Below, piece after piece: positions 15,000-23,699 of a DNA stretch of 64,000 nt (position 1 is the stretch's first letter; every line of letters starts with the position of its first letter). A model generated the notes under the pieces. The model did no database searches, was not told the origin of the DNA, and saw only the letters and a program-made list of their open reading frames with translations. Where the stretch lies: positions 7,378,001-7,442,000 of the forward strand of contig NZ_JADBEK010000001.1 of assembly GCF_014873145.1 (NCBI RefSeq), given 5' to 3'. Source of the DNA: Nonomuraea angiospora (GTDB lineage Bacteria > Actinomycetota > Actinomycetes > Streptosporangiales > Streptosporangiaceae). A program made the position numbers and the translations under genes.

Positions 15000-16223
15000 T
15001 TACCTAGGGGTCAGCACCCACCGCCAGGAGCCGTCCCTGTCGGATCGGCTGTTCGCGCCGAGCTGCGTCGTCCGCTGACCGTCCACGCTCACGAGGACCA
15101 GCCCGTTCTTGAACTCGCTCTCGCACGACCCCGCGCACCCCAGGGCGATGACGTTGTCGTCGTCGGCCCAGGCGTGCAGTTGCAGCACCCTCTGCTGCCC
15201 GACGACCTGGCCCGTCCCCGCATCCGTGATCTTGGTCGGCAGGCCGTTGGGGCCCAGGACCAGGCGCCCGTTCGGGGAGGTCGCCGAGATGCGCGAGTAG
15301 CCCACGTACCGGTCCCCCTTGGGCCACTCCGCCTGCCGGCCGTCGAGCGTGTAGAAGACCCGGTCCGGCCTGGTGTCGGTGGGCGCCCAGAGCATCGTGC
15401 CGTCCAGGCTCCAGCCGAGGTCCTGGCGGCTGTTGATGTTGGAGGGCTTGTCGTCGTTGCGCATCCCGTGGCCCATCGGCGGCAGCTCGCGGTAGTCGGC
15501 CGTGCCCGCCTCGACGTCGACGATGTAGTAGCCCGTACGTGGGCTGCTCCCGGGAACGGGGGCCGCATCGTCGCCCTTCCCCTGCGCGACGTCCGGGTAG
15601 CTGGAGTACGCGGTGGCGAGGACCCTGGTGCCGTCGGGGGACCACGCGACCGACCCGACCGGGTGTTCCAGGTCGATCCACTTCAGGATCTGCCGGGTGT
15701 TCAGGTCGAGGATGCCCAGCCGCTTGCTGATCAGCTCCCCTTCCAGCACGGCGGCGACCTGCAGCCCCGGAGCCACGTCCACCCAGGCCCACGAGGTCTG
15801 CTCGTAGCCGTCGGTGCGCGGGTCGTACAGCGACCACGTGCGCACGACCCGCTGCTCGTTGTCCGAGACCTCCTCCCTGCGGGTGGTGTAGTACGCGGAC
15901 ACGGCCATGCGCCCCGCGGCGATCAGCTTGACCGGCGGGCTGTGCTCCGTGTCGGTCCGCACGTCGGTCGGCGCGGGCGACGGGCGTGGGGGCAGCGTGA
16001 CGCCGGTGGCCGCGCGCATGGTGGCCTGCGGGTCGCGTACGTCCGCTCCGGTGCCGCGCAGGCCCACGGCGGACACGGCGATCGCCGCCACCAGCCCCAC
16101 GGCCAGCACCACCATGCCGACGGGCTTCCAGGCGCGCCTCCGCAGCGCCCGGTCCGCCAGGTCGTGCGGCACCCTCGTCTCGTCGGCCCACTCCTGCAAC
16201 GTGTCCCGAAGCAGTCGTGTCAT
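15000..16223 (-). CDS. Membrane protein with extracellular beta-propeller-like domain, likely anti-sigma partner
   Basis: The 407-residue product starts at ATG 16223, overlapping the sigma factor stop by 4 bp (ATGA). Residues 1-33 are a short cytosolic segment, 36-56 a single membrane helix (GMVVLAVGLVAAIAVSAVG), and the rest an exported WD40/TolB-like repeat region (SVAWSPDGTRVLATA, DLGWSLDGTMLWAPT). The coupling to an ECF sigma factor suggests that it controls the sigma factor. No zinc-binding anti-sigma motif is present, so this is inferred from layout. Confidence 0.75.
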   Translation of the reverse strand: MTRLLRDTLQEWADETRVPHDLADRALRRRAWKPVGMVVLAVGLVAAIAVSAVGLRGTGADVRDPQATMRAATGVTLPPRPSPAPTDVRTDTEHSPPVKLIAAGRMAVSAYYTTRREEVSDNEQRVVRTWSLYDPRTDGYEQTSWAWVDVAPGLQVAAVLEGELISKRLGILDLNTRQILKWIDLEHPVGSVAWSPDGTRVLATAYSSYPDVAQGKGDDAAPVPGSSPRTGYYIVDVEAGTADYRELPPMGHGMRNDDKPSNINSRQDLGWSLDGTMLWAPTDTRPDRVFYTLDGRQAEWPKGDRYVGYSRISATSPNGRLVLGPNGLPTKITDAGTGQVVGQQRVLQLHAWADDDNVIALGCAGSCESEFKNGLVLVSVDGQRTTQLGANSRSDRDGSWRWVLTPR

Positions 16224-16735
16224 TGGGCCACCTCCAGTTCCCGGGCCAGTTCGGGGGCGATCTCGCGCAGGCGGGCCAGCGACCTGTGCGCCGTGCTCCT
16301 GACCGTTCCGACGGAACAGCCCAGCGCCCGCGCGACCTCCTGCTCCGGCAGGTCCTCGAAATAGCGGAGCACCAGCACGGTGCGCTGCCGCGCCGTGAGC
16401 CGCGCCAGCGCCGACCGCAACACCATGCGCAGCTCGCTCTGGTGGTTGAGGTCCCGGTCCGCCAGCTCGGGCGGCGTCGCCTGCACGACCTCGCCGCGCC
16501 GCCTGCTCGCCCGCCACCAGCTGATCTGCTGGCGGTACATGATCTGCTTGGCGTACGCCTCGGGCGCGTCCACCCGCCGCCACCGGCCGGCCAGTTTCGC
16601 CAGCGCGGTCTGCACCAGGTCCTCGGCCGCGTGCTGGTCACCGCCGGTGAGCAGGAACCCGAGCCGCATGAGTGCGGGGGAGCGCGCAGAGACGAACTCG
16701 CGGAAACGTTGCTCGTCCGCGACGTCCACGATCAC
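16220..16735 (-). CDS. SigE-family ECF RNA polymerase sigma factor
   Basis: The 171-residue protein has region 2 (ALMRLGFLLTGGDQHAAEDLVQTAL) with the DAEDLVQ-type core-binding helix, and region 4 (LTARQRTVLVLRYFEDLPEQEVARALGCSVGTV) with its helix-turn-helix. It matches the actinobacterial SigE-like subfamily, in which a membrane-bound regulator follows by a 4-bp overlap, as here. It probably responds to envelope stress. No target promoter can be assigned from this window. Confidence 0.92.
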   Translation of the reverse strand: MIVDVADEQRFREFVSARSPALMRLGFLLTGGDQHAAEDLVQTALAKLAGRWRRVDAPEAYAKQIMYRQQISWWRASRRRGEVVQATPPELADRDLNHQSELRMVLRSALARLTARQRTVLVLRYFEDLPEQEVARALGCSVGTVRSTAHRSLARLREIAPELARELEVAQ

Positions 16736-16794
16736 CTCCAGGGGATAGTCGTCACCCTCTCAGACGCCCGCCGGACACCCCGCTATGCGTCGGG

Positions 16795-18333
16795 TCACTG
16801 GGCCAGGGGGTTGGGTACGGGCACGGCCCGCATGTCGCCGCCCCCCGCGTCCAGCCAGCGCAGCAGCAGGTTGGCCTTGGCCGGGATGTGCGTGGCGGCC
16901 AGCAGATCGCGCAGCTCGTCCGGATCCCCGTGATCCTTGCCGCACCCCGTGAACACCGTCCTGGCCCGTGCCCACAGCTCCCCCCGCAGCCCCGGGTGAC
17001 GCTCGGCCAGAGCGCCCGCGATCTCGCAGAGGTTGTTGGTCACCAGGCAGTACACCAGCCGCTCCCACGCCCGCGCACTCCCGACGCCGCTCAGCGACGG
17101 GTGCCGCTCCGCGACGAGCTTGATCCCCTCGTGGTCTCGGAAGACGGCCTGCGCGGGAAGCCCGCGCTCGTCCACCGCGACCAGCACGTTCTGCAGGTGG
17201 CACTCCAGCACGACCCCGTGGCGGAAGTAGGCGTGCAGGAGCGGGGGCACCACGTGGTCCAGGTACCGCTCCCACCACACGAGCGCCAGCTCCTCGCCCA
17301 GCCCGTCGAGCGGGTTGCCGGGGAAGCCCTCGCTGATCCCCGCCGCGAGCAGCACCGTCAGCCCCGGGCGCACGTGTTCGCGCAGCCCGTCGCGGACGAT
17401 CACCGCCAGCGCCTCCCCGCCGTCCCGGTCCAGCTCGGCGCTGCGGTAGCCGCGGTCGCGCAGCACGGCGGGCCGGGCCACGTGGTCGGGCAGGTCGTCG
17501 AACGCCTGTCCGACGACCTCGGCGACCACGGCCAGCCGGCTCAGGTCGCGCAGCCACAGCCGGCGGATGTCGTTCGTGATCCGCACGTCCAGGCTGAACT
17601 TGCAGAACAGGTCCAGCTCGGGCAGGTACACCGTACGGATCGACGAGGTCGGCGACGCGAGGACCCGGGTTGCGCCCACGCGGCGCAGCGGCGGCGGGCC
17701 GCCCAGCAGCTCCACCTGCCAGGGATGCGCGGGCAGCAGGGCCAGGCCGTCGCCGGGAGGCGGCCCGAGCCGGTCGAGCGCGCCCGTCTCCCCCATCTCC
17801 ACCAGCCGCTCGGCCGGCACGCCGAACAGCGGCAGCGCGAAGCTCGCGTACGCCTCCGGCGCGTACGGGAGCCAGGCCCCGGGACCGGAACCGCCGCGGG
17901 CCTTGGGGGCGGGGTGGTAGCGATGGCCCGCGACGAGGGCCTGTTCGGAACGCAGGTAGAGGTCCGCGGGCGGCGTCGCGGCCCGCCGGGCGGCCAGCAG
18001 GGCGGCCATGACGTCCCGGCTGTGCGTGATCTCTGCGGGCAGCGTGTCGTTGTCGACCCCGGTCCCCGCACGGAGTTCGGCGGCCGTCAGCGCGACCAGG
18101 TCGTCCAGGGAGAGGGGGCGCCAGCCGCCGGGCGTCCGCTGCTCGGCCCGGTCCGGGAACCGCCCTCCGGCGACGCGCAGGAGCCGGCCGGTCGCGGGCA
18201 GCAGGAACTCGCCGGCGCGGGCGGGCCGGGCCACTTCGCGGATCAGGCAGTTGAGCAGTGCCGTCGTCGCGAGGTTCGCGGCGTCGGTCCGTGCCTCTCG
18301 CGGGAGAGGAAGAAGGCCGTCGGTAGGTGCCAT
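16795..18333 (-). CDS. IucA/IucC-family NIS siderophore synthetase (first of a divergent pair)
   Basis: The 512-residue product has the NIS synthetase hallmarks: GHRYHPAPKARGG, PAHPWQVELL, TSSIRTVYLP with FCKFSLDVRITNDIR (ATP and substrate residues), and ECHLQNVLVAV. These enzymes adenylate a citrate- or succinate-type carboxylate and join it to a diamine or amino alcohol. ATG 18333 follows AAGG at 5 nt. It is divergent from a second synthetase 81 bp away. No amine-modifying enzymes (decarboxylase, monooxygenase) or uptake genes lie next to it. Confidence 0.9.
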   Translation of the reverse strand: MAPTDGLLPLPREARTDAANLATTALLNCLIREVARPARAGEFLLPATGRLLRVAGGRFPDRAEQRTPGGWRPLSLDDLVALTAAELRAGTGVDNDTLPAEITHSRDVMAALLAARRAATPPADLYLRSEQALVAGHRYHPAPKARGGSGPGAWLPYAPEAYASFALPLFGVPAERLVEMGETGALDRLGPPPGDGLALLPAHPWQVELLGGPPPLRRVGATRVLASPTSSIRTVYLPELDLFCKFSLDVRITNDIRRLWLRDLSRLAVVAEVVGQAFDDLPDHVARPAVLRDRGYRSAELDRDGGEALAVIVRDGLREHVRPGLTVLLAAGISEGFPGNPLDGLGEELALVWWERYLDHVVPPLLHAYFRHGVVLECHLQNVLVAVDERGLPAQAVFRDHEGIKLVAERHPSLSGVGSARAWERLVYCLVTNNLCEIAGALAERHPGLRGELWARARTVFTGCGKDHGDPDELRDLLAATHIPAKANLLLRWLDAGGGDMRAVPVPNPLAQ

Positions 18334-18347
18334 GGCGACCTTATCCC

Positions 18348-18379
18348 TACCCTTTGTCCCTATTGGTGCCAACAGGGTA
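18348..18379. promoter_or_regulatory. Spaced inverted repeat in the divergent siderophore promoter region
   Basis: TACCCT (18348-18353) and AGGGTA (18374-18379) form 6-bp arms 20 bp apart between the two synthetase starts. On the minus strand TTGGCA followed 17 bp later by TAGGGA could be a promoter for the leftward gene. The classic DmdR/IdeR iron box was not seen. Confidence 0.3.
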
Positions 18380-18414
18380 GCCACTGGGCGGGTTCTCTGG
18401 AAATGGTGGGAAAT

Positions 18415-20019
18415 ATGAGGCGTTGGGAGGCGGAATTCGCGGCTGACCTGTCCCTGGTGCGCCCGGAGCTCTCGGCGGCGTACGTCGCGGCCCTCCCGGA
18501 CGCGCGGGCCGCCGTGCTCGGCCGCCTCTGGCGCAGCCTCCTCTACGAACCGCTCCCCGGCCTCCTGGACACACGGGGACAGCCCGACGACCGCCCGCTC
18601 GCCACCGTGGACACGCGAGGGCAGGCCCGCATCCCGCCGGCCGACGGCCGCCTGCTCGCCACCGTGGACGCGCGGGGACAGGCCCGCGTCGGGTTGGCGG
18701 ACGGCCGGGTGCTCATCGGGCGGGCGCGGGAGCCGTACGACCTCGGGGGCGAGCCGGCGCTCTGGCTGGACGGCCACCCCCACACCCACCCCGCCGAACT
18801 GCTCGCCGCCCTCGGCCTGCCCGGCACCGCCGGGCTGGTCGAGGACCTGGACAACAGCGTGGCCTCGCTGGCGCTGTCCCGCGCGGAGCCCGGCCGTGTC
18901 CCGGCCACCCCGGAGGAGTACGAGCAGAGCGTGGTGGACGGCCATCCGTACCACCCGGGCTGCCGCAGCCGCCCCGGCGTCTCCGTGGCGGAGCAGCTCG
19001 CCTACATGCCGGAGCACCGCCCCGTCGTCCACCTGGACCTGCTCGCGCTGCCCGCCGCCGACTGCCTGGTCTCGGGCCCGTGGCCGGCCGCGCTCACGGA
19101 CGGCGACCGGCTCCTGCTCCCCGTCCACCCCTGGCAGAGCGCCCACGTCCTGCCCGCGCTGGGCCTGCGACCGCACGTCACCGGCGCCGTCCCGGCCCGC
19201 CCGCTGATGTCCGTACGGACCCTCGCCCCCCTCGACGGCGGCCCGCACGTCAAGACGGCGTTCAGCACCCGGATGACCTCCGGCGTCAGGGACATCTCCC
19301 CCGGCTCGGTCCGCGACTGCGTCCACCTGTCGGACCTGCTCTCCACCCTGTCCGCCAGGCTGGGCGGGCGGCTCGGCATCGCCCGCTATCTGGCCGGCGC
19401 CGCCGGGAAGGTGAACGGCGAGCACAGCCCCGACGTGTCGGCCATGCTCCGCGAACCGGCCGGGAACGCGATCCCCGTCGGCGCCGTCACCCGCGCGACC
19501 GTGCGGGACCCGGCGGCCTGGCTGGCCACGTTCGCCCGCCTGGCCTGGAGGGAGCTCCTGGGCCTGCTGGCGCTCGGCGTGGCGCTGGAGGCGCACGGCC
19601 AGAACCTGCTGGTGGAGCTCGACGGGGACGGCCTCCCGCGCCGGCTGGTCTACCGCGATCTGGCCGACGTCAGGATCAGCCCGGCCAGGCTCGCCCGCCA
19701 CGGGATCGAGGCGCCGCCGGTCAGCGCCCGGCTGCTCACCGACGACCCCGGGGCGCTGCACGCCAAGCTCTTCGGCGGGCTCGTCGGCACCACGTTCGGC
19801 AGCCTGATCGCGCTGTTCGGCCAGGGCGACCGGGCCGCCGAGTCCCGCCTCTGGGACGACGTGGCCGCGGCCGCGCGCGCCGCGGACTTTCCGTGCGCCG
19901 AGGACCGCCGGGCCCTGTTCGGCCCGCGCCTCACGGTCAAGGCCCACCTGCTCGCCCGGCTGGAGGGCGCGCCGCCCGGTGACAGCTGGACCAGGCTGCC
20001 CAACCCGCTCGGCTCGTGA
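18415..20019 (+). CDS. IucA/IucC-family NIS siderophore synthetase (second of a divergent pair)
   Basis: The 534-residue product has the same family marks in a different version: GHPYHPGCRSRPG, PVHPWQSAHVL, KTAFSTRMTSGVRDISP and EAHGQNLLVEL. Residues about 35-80 hold two near-identical copies of a short stretch (DTRGQ..DGRLLATVDARGQAR) that look like a small internal duplication. ATG 18415 is used; ATG 18403 in the same frame is equally possible. Two different synthetases suggest stepwise assembly of one carboxylate siderophore, in the way IucA and IucC make aerobactin. The exact product is unknown. Confidence 0.88.
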   Translation: MRRWEAEFAADLSLVRPELSAAYVAALPDARAAVLGRLWRSLLYEPLPGLLDTRGQPDDRPLATVDTRGQARIPPADGRLLATVDARGQARVGLADGRVLIGRAREPYDLGGEPALWLDGHPHTHPAELLAALGLPGTAGLVEDLDNSVASLALSRAEPGRVPATPEEYEQSVVDGHPYHPGCRSRPGVSVAEQLAYMPEHRPVVHLDLLALPAADCLVSGPWPAALTDGDRLLLPVHPWQSAHVLPALGLRPHVTGAVPARPLMSVRTLAPLDGGPHVKTAFSTRMTSGVRDISPGSVRDCVHLSDLLSTLSARLGGRLGIARYLAGAAGKVNGEHSPDVSAMLREPAGNAIPVGAVTRATVRDPAAWLATFARLAWRELLGLLALGVALEAHGQNLLVELDGDGLPRRLVYRDLADVRISPARLARHGIEAPPVSARLLTDDPGALHAKLFGGLVGTTFGSLIALFGQGDRAAESRLWDDVAAAARAADFPCAEDRRALFGPRLTVKAHLLARLEGAPPGDSWTRLPNPLGS

Positions 20020-20023
20020 CGGA

Positions 20024-21112
20024 TCAGGGGGCGAGCTCGGCGATGGGCAGGCGGCGGAAGGCGATGCTCTCGTACGCGCCGAAGTCGCCGGTCTCGAACA
20101 GCAGGCCCACCGTGTCCCCGTCCACCCGGACCAGGTCGGAGTAGGCCGCCGGCAGCCCCGACACCGTGTGCGCGACCCGCCAGGTGATCCCCAGGTCGTC
20201 GCTCGCGCGTACGGTCATCAGCGCCCGCGCGTCCGGAGCGGCCGGCCCGGAGAACAGCAGCACGTCCGGCGACGAGCACCACAGCGTGCTGCCCTCCACC
20301 ACCGGCCCCACCAGCCCCGCCTGGGGCCGGAAGGGCAGCAGGAGCGTCTGGCCGCCGTCGGCCGAGTAGGCGTCGGCCCTGGTGCCGGGGGCGGTGGACT
20401 CGGTGCGCGTGTTGAGGTAGAGGCGCCCGTCCGGCAGCTCGGTGGCCGTGGTCTCGTTGACGTTGACGTATCCGTCCGGGTTGTCATCGACGTACCCGAT
20501 GCGCCAGGTCTGGCCGCCGTCGTCGCTCAGCAGCCCGTGCCCGCCGTTGTACTTGCCCTCGGTCCCGTTGTCGGACCCGGCGGGCGGCAGCGAGTGGTTG
20601 GCGGGCACCACGATCCGCCCGCTGCGCAGCGCGACGGCGTGCCCGGGAGCGGTCGCGTACCAGCGCCACTCGGAGCGCTTGACGCTGCCGGTGATCTCGC
20701 GGGGCGCCGACCACGTGACCCCGTCGTCCGAGCTGACCTGCACGAACACCCGTCGCCCGTCGGCCGCCGCCACCTGGCCGCGCCGGATCTTGTCCTCGGT
20801 GGCCTGCGGCCCCTGCCTGACGAAGACCAGCACGATCCGGCCGTCGGCCAGCGCCACGGGCGCGGGGTTGCCCGCGGTGCCCCGGCGCGGCTCCGTGGCG
20901 ACCACCTGGAGCGCGCCCCACGTCCTGCCGCCGTCCGTGGAGCGCCTGAGCACGACGTCGATGTGGCCGGAGTCCCCGGCCGAGGCGTGCCGCCCCTCCG
21001 CGAACGCCAGCACGGTGCCCGCCTTCGTCACCACCGCCGCGGGGATCCGGTACGTGTTGTAGCCGTCCGTCCGCTGCCGGTACGGCACTGACGTCGGGTA
21101 ACGATCCGCCAT
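20024..21112 (-). CDS. Sialidase/neuraminidase-family (GH33-like) protein without signal peptide
   Basis: The 362-residue six-bladed propeller protein has the RIP motif (YRIPAA, Arg22) and several Asp boxes (STDGGRTW, SSDDGVTW, SDDGGQTW, SDDLGITW), the defining marks of sialidases. GDSGHIDVV and NVNETTATEL fit the catalytic region. No signal peptide is visible from ATG 21112, and no upstream start adds one, so it is either cytoplasmic or exported by another route. It ends 5 bp from the convergent siderophore synthetase. Confidence 0.82.
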   Translation of the reverse strand: MADRYPTSVPYRQRTDGYNTYRIPAAVVTKAGTVLAFAEGRHASAGDSGHIDVVLRRSTDGGRTWGALQVVATEPRRGTAGNPAPVALADGRIVLVFVRQGPQATEDKIRRGQVAAADGRRVFVQVSSDDGVTWSAPREITGSVKRSEWRWYATAPGHAVALRSGRIVVPANHSLPPAGSDNGTEGKYNGGHGLLSDDGGQTWRIGYVDDNPDGYVNVNETTATELPDGRLYLNTRTESTAPGTRADAYSADGGQTLLLPFRPQAGLVGPVVEGSTLWCSSPDVLLFSGPAAPDARALMTVRASDDLGITWRVAHTVSGLPAAYSDLVRVDGDTVGLLFETGDFGAYESIAFRRLPIAELAP

Positions 21113-21279
21113 GCGGGCACGCTACGGCCGCCGGGTGAACGCGGCGTGAAGACGAGTGTGACAGGCGGTGGAGGAGGGATGTAAGGGACATAGGGGGCGC
21201 TCAACCGGCCTGCCCCCGGCATGGCCGGGCCGGCGGCATGAAAGAGTTCAGCTCATAAGCGAGTGCTTCTGGAGGCGTG

Positions 21280-22686
21280 GTGGCTGACGAGTTCGACGTC
21301 ATCGTGATCGGTGCCGGTCCCGCCGGTGAGAACGTCGCGGACCGGGCCGTCCGCGGTGGCCTGACCGCGGCGATCGTCGAGGAGCGGCTGGCCGGCGGCG
21401 AGTGCTCCTACTGGGCGTGCGTCCCGAGCAAGGCGCTGCTGCGGCCGGTCGACCTGATGGGCGAGGTGGCGCGGGTTCCCGGGCTGTCGATGGGGCCCGT
21501 CGACGTGGAGGCCGTGCTGGCCCGGCGCGACGAGGCCGTCTCCCACTACAGCGACTCCGGTCAGGTGGGGTGGATCGAGGGCGTGCCGGCCGAGTTCGTC
21601 CGCGGGCATGGGCGGCTCGACGGCCCCAAGCGCGTACGCGTCACCACCGAGGACGGCGGCGAACGGGTGCTGACGGCCCGGCAGGCCGTCGTCCTGGCCA
21701 CCGGCAGCACGGCGGCCCTGCCCCGGGTAGCCGGGCTGATTGAGGCGGAGCCCTGGACCAGCCATGAGGTGACCGCGGCCCGCTCCGTCCCCGAGCGGCT
21801 GGCCGTGCTCGGCGGCGGCGTGGTCGCCTGCGAGATGGCCCAGGCCATGCACGGGCTCGGCGCGCGGCAGACGACCGTGCTGGTGCGCGGCGGCGGGCTG
21901 CTGGCCAGGATGGAGCCGTTCGCGGGAGAGCTGCTGGCCGATTCGTTCGCGGAGGCGGGCATCGAGGTGCGCACCCGTACCGACGCCGTCAGGATCGAGC
22001 GCCCCGAGCGCGGCGGGAAGGTGACGGTCCACCTGTCCGAGGGGCCCCCGGTGGAGGCCGACGAGCTGCTGGTCGCGACCGGCCGCCGGCCCGCGACCGG
22101 CGACATCGGGCTGGGCTCGGTCGGCCTGCCCGACGGGAAGTACGTCGAGGTGGACGACAGCATGCGGGCGACCGGCATCGCCGACGGCTGGCTGTACGCG
22201 GTCGGCGACGTCAACGGGCGCGCGCTGCTCACTCACATGGGCAAGTACCAGGCCAGGATCTGCGGCGACGTGATCGCCGCGCGGGCGCGTGGCGACGAGC
22301 TGCCCGCGATGCGGGACCTGGCGGACGGGTTCGGCGCGCCGCAGGTCGTCTTCACCGACCCGCAGGTCTGCGCGGTCGGCAGGACCGAGGCGGTGGCCCG
22401 GGAGGAGGGATTCCGGGTGCGCGTGGTGGACTACGAGCTGGGCTCGGTCACCGGGGCCTATCTGCTGGGCGACGGCTACCGCGGCCGGGCCAGGGCCGTG
22501 GTGGACGAGGACAGGAAGGTGCTGCTCGGCGTCACGTTCGTCGGGCCGGGCACGGCCGAGCTGCTGCACGGCGCCACCATCGCGGTGACGGCCGAGGTGC
22601 CGCTGGAGCGCCTGTGGCACGCCGTCCCGTCCTTCCCGACGGTCAGCGAGGTGTGGCTGCGCCTGCTGGAGGCGTACGGCCTCTGA
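21280..22686 (+). CDS. Class I pyridine nucleotide-disulfide oxidoreductase (dihydrolipoamide dehydrogenase-like)
   Basis: The product is about 468 residues long. It has the FAD motif VIVIGAGPAGENVA, the redox-active pair in GGECSYWACVPSKALL (two Cys with four residues between, as in lipoamide dehydrogenases), the second Rossmann motif LAVLGGGVVACEMA, the FAD-binding YAVGDVNG, and the C-terminal HAVPSFPTVSE in the place of the catalytic His-Glu segment. It transfers electrons between NAD(P)H and a disulfide, quinone or metal. It is not next to 2-oxoacid dehydrogenase genes, so its partner is unknown. GTG 21280 has GGAGG 4 nt upstream; GTG 21277 is the other choice. Confidence 0.88.
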   Translation: MADEFDVIVIGAGPAGENVADRAVRGGLTAAIVEERLAGGECSYWACVPSKALLRPVDLMGEVARVPGLSMGPVDVEAVLARRDEAVSHYSDSGQVGWIEGVPAEFVRGHGRLDGPKRVRVTTEDGGERVLTARQAVVLATGSTAALPRVAGLIEAEPWTSHEVTAARSVPERLAVLGGGVVACEMAQAMHGLGARQTTVLVRGGGLLARMEPFAGELLADSFAEAGIEVRTRTDAVRIERPERGGKVTVHLSEGPPVEADELLVATGRRPATGDIGLGSVGLPDGKYVEVDDSMRATGIADGWLYAVGDVNGRALLTHMGKYQARICGDVIAARARGDELPAMRDLADGFGAPQVVFTDPQVCAVGRTEAVAREEGFRVRVVDYELGSVTGAYLLGDGYRGRARAVVDEDRKVLLGVTFVGPGTAELLHGATIAVTAEVPLERLWHAVPSFPTVSEVWLRLLEAYGL

Positions 22687-22692
22687 CGCCCG

Positions 22693-23106
22693 TCAGCGGC
22701 GGGTGGAGAAACCCTGATGCGCGGACGACGGCGAGCCGCGGGCCGCGTCGTCCAGCATCAGCTCCGCCACCGTCTCCTCGACGCTCTCCCGCAGCTCCAC
22801 CCGCGACAGCAGGTCCGTCAGCCGCAGCACCGACAGCAGGTGGTCCGACGGCCGGACCAGGATGATCCGGCCGCTCCCCTGCTCCTCCATCCGCTGCATC
22901 GCCATCGCCAGCACCCCGATGACGGACGAGTCGTAGAAATCCAACTCAGCAAGATCGAATACGAGTACGGGTCCGGCACTCCAGTCCCACACCGCGTTGA
23001 TGTGGGCGCTGAAGCGGACCCGGCCCGCGTGGTCGAGCTCGCCACCGGCGCGCAGGACCGTGCAATGGAGGTGCCGGATCGTCTCGATGTACAAGCCGTT
23101 CCTCAC
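22693..23106 (-). CDS. STAS-domain protein (anti-sigma factor antagonist-like)
   Basis: The 137-residue protein has a STAS fold: a sheet GELDHAGRVRFSAHI, then VLVFDLAELDFYDSSVIGVLAMAMQRM, where the Ser of YDSS is the usual phosphorylated residue. It should bind an anti-sigma ATPase in a partner-switching pathway. Candidate ATPase partners in the window are at 13111-13554 and 44000-44470, both unlinked. It lies 30 bp after the MarR gene. The start is a GTG with a weak ribosome site. Confidence 0.82.
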   Translation of the reverse strand: MRNGLYIETIRHLHCTVLRAGGELDHAGRVRFSAHINAVWDWSAGPVLVFDLAELDFYDSSVIGVLAMAMQRMEEQGSGRIILVRPSDHLLSVLRLTDLLSRVELRESVEETVAELMLDDAARGSPSSAHQGFSTRR

Positions 23107-23136
23107 GTAAGAACGACTGCCCCAGGAGCGGGGATA

Positions 23137-23658
23137 TCACGGATTTTCGCGATTTTTTGGGAGCTCCGGGTTGCCGAGCGGCCCGTCCAGCAGCTTGCGC
23201 AGGATCTCGGCGAGCGTCTCGGTGTCCTCAGGGGTGAGCGGGGAGGCCAGGCGGGCCAGATTGGCGGCGTGCTCGGTGAGCGTCTCGTCGATGATCCGCA
23301 GACCCTCGCCGGTCAGCCGGACATGGAAGCTGCGCCGGTCGGCGGGGTCGAGGCTGCGCTCGACCAGCCCCGCCGCCTCCAGCCGGTCGAGCCGGTTGGT
23401 CATGCCGGCCCGCGACATCATCAGCACCGCCGACAGCTCCGACGGGATCAGCGTGTACGGCGGCCCGGCCCGGCGCAGCGCGGCCAGCACGTCGAACTCC
23501 CCCTGCCGCAGCCCGCGCTCGGTGAGCACCCGGTCGACCCGCGGCTCCAGGACGCGCATCACCTGCGCGAGCCGCCCGAAGACGCCCATGGACGTCAGGT
23601 CGAGATCGGGCCGCTCGCGCCGCCACTCACCGAGGATCCTGTCGACCGCGTCGCCCAT
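23137..23658 (-). CDS. MarR-family transcriptional regulator
   Basis: The 173-residue winged-helix protein has the MarR core: GEFDVLAALRRAGPPYTLIPSELSAVLMMSRAGMTNRLDRLEAAGLVERSLD, then DRRSFHVRLTGEGL in the wing. Its order, in one direction with the STAS gene, suggests a small operon. Ligand and targets are unknown. Confidence 0.88.
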   Translation of the reverse strand: MGDAVDRILGEWRRERPDLDLTSMGVFGRLAQVMRVLEPRVDRVLTERGLRQGEFDVLAALRRAGPPYTLIPSELSAVLMMSRAGMTNRLDRLEAAGLVERSLDPADRRSFHVRLTGEGLRIIDETLTEHAANLARLASPLTPEDTETLAEILRKLLDGPLGNPELPKNRENP

Positions 23659-23699
23659 GACCCCGCAGTTTATTCGAGCAGCGATAGTTCAGGCCCGTA

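Noticed and set aside
16672..18400. Plus-strand open frame upstream of the second siderophore synthetase
   Set aside because: It is in frame with the real gene but opposite the first synthetase and the sigma factor. Only the part from about 18403-18415 has family similarity and a plausible start.
18334..18414. DmdR/IdeR iron box between the siderophore synthetases
   Set aside because: No match to the TTAGGTTAGGCTAACCTAA-type consensus could be found by eye; only a spaced TACCCT/AGGGTA repeat is there.
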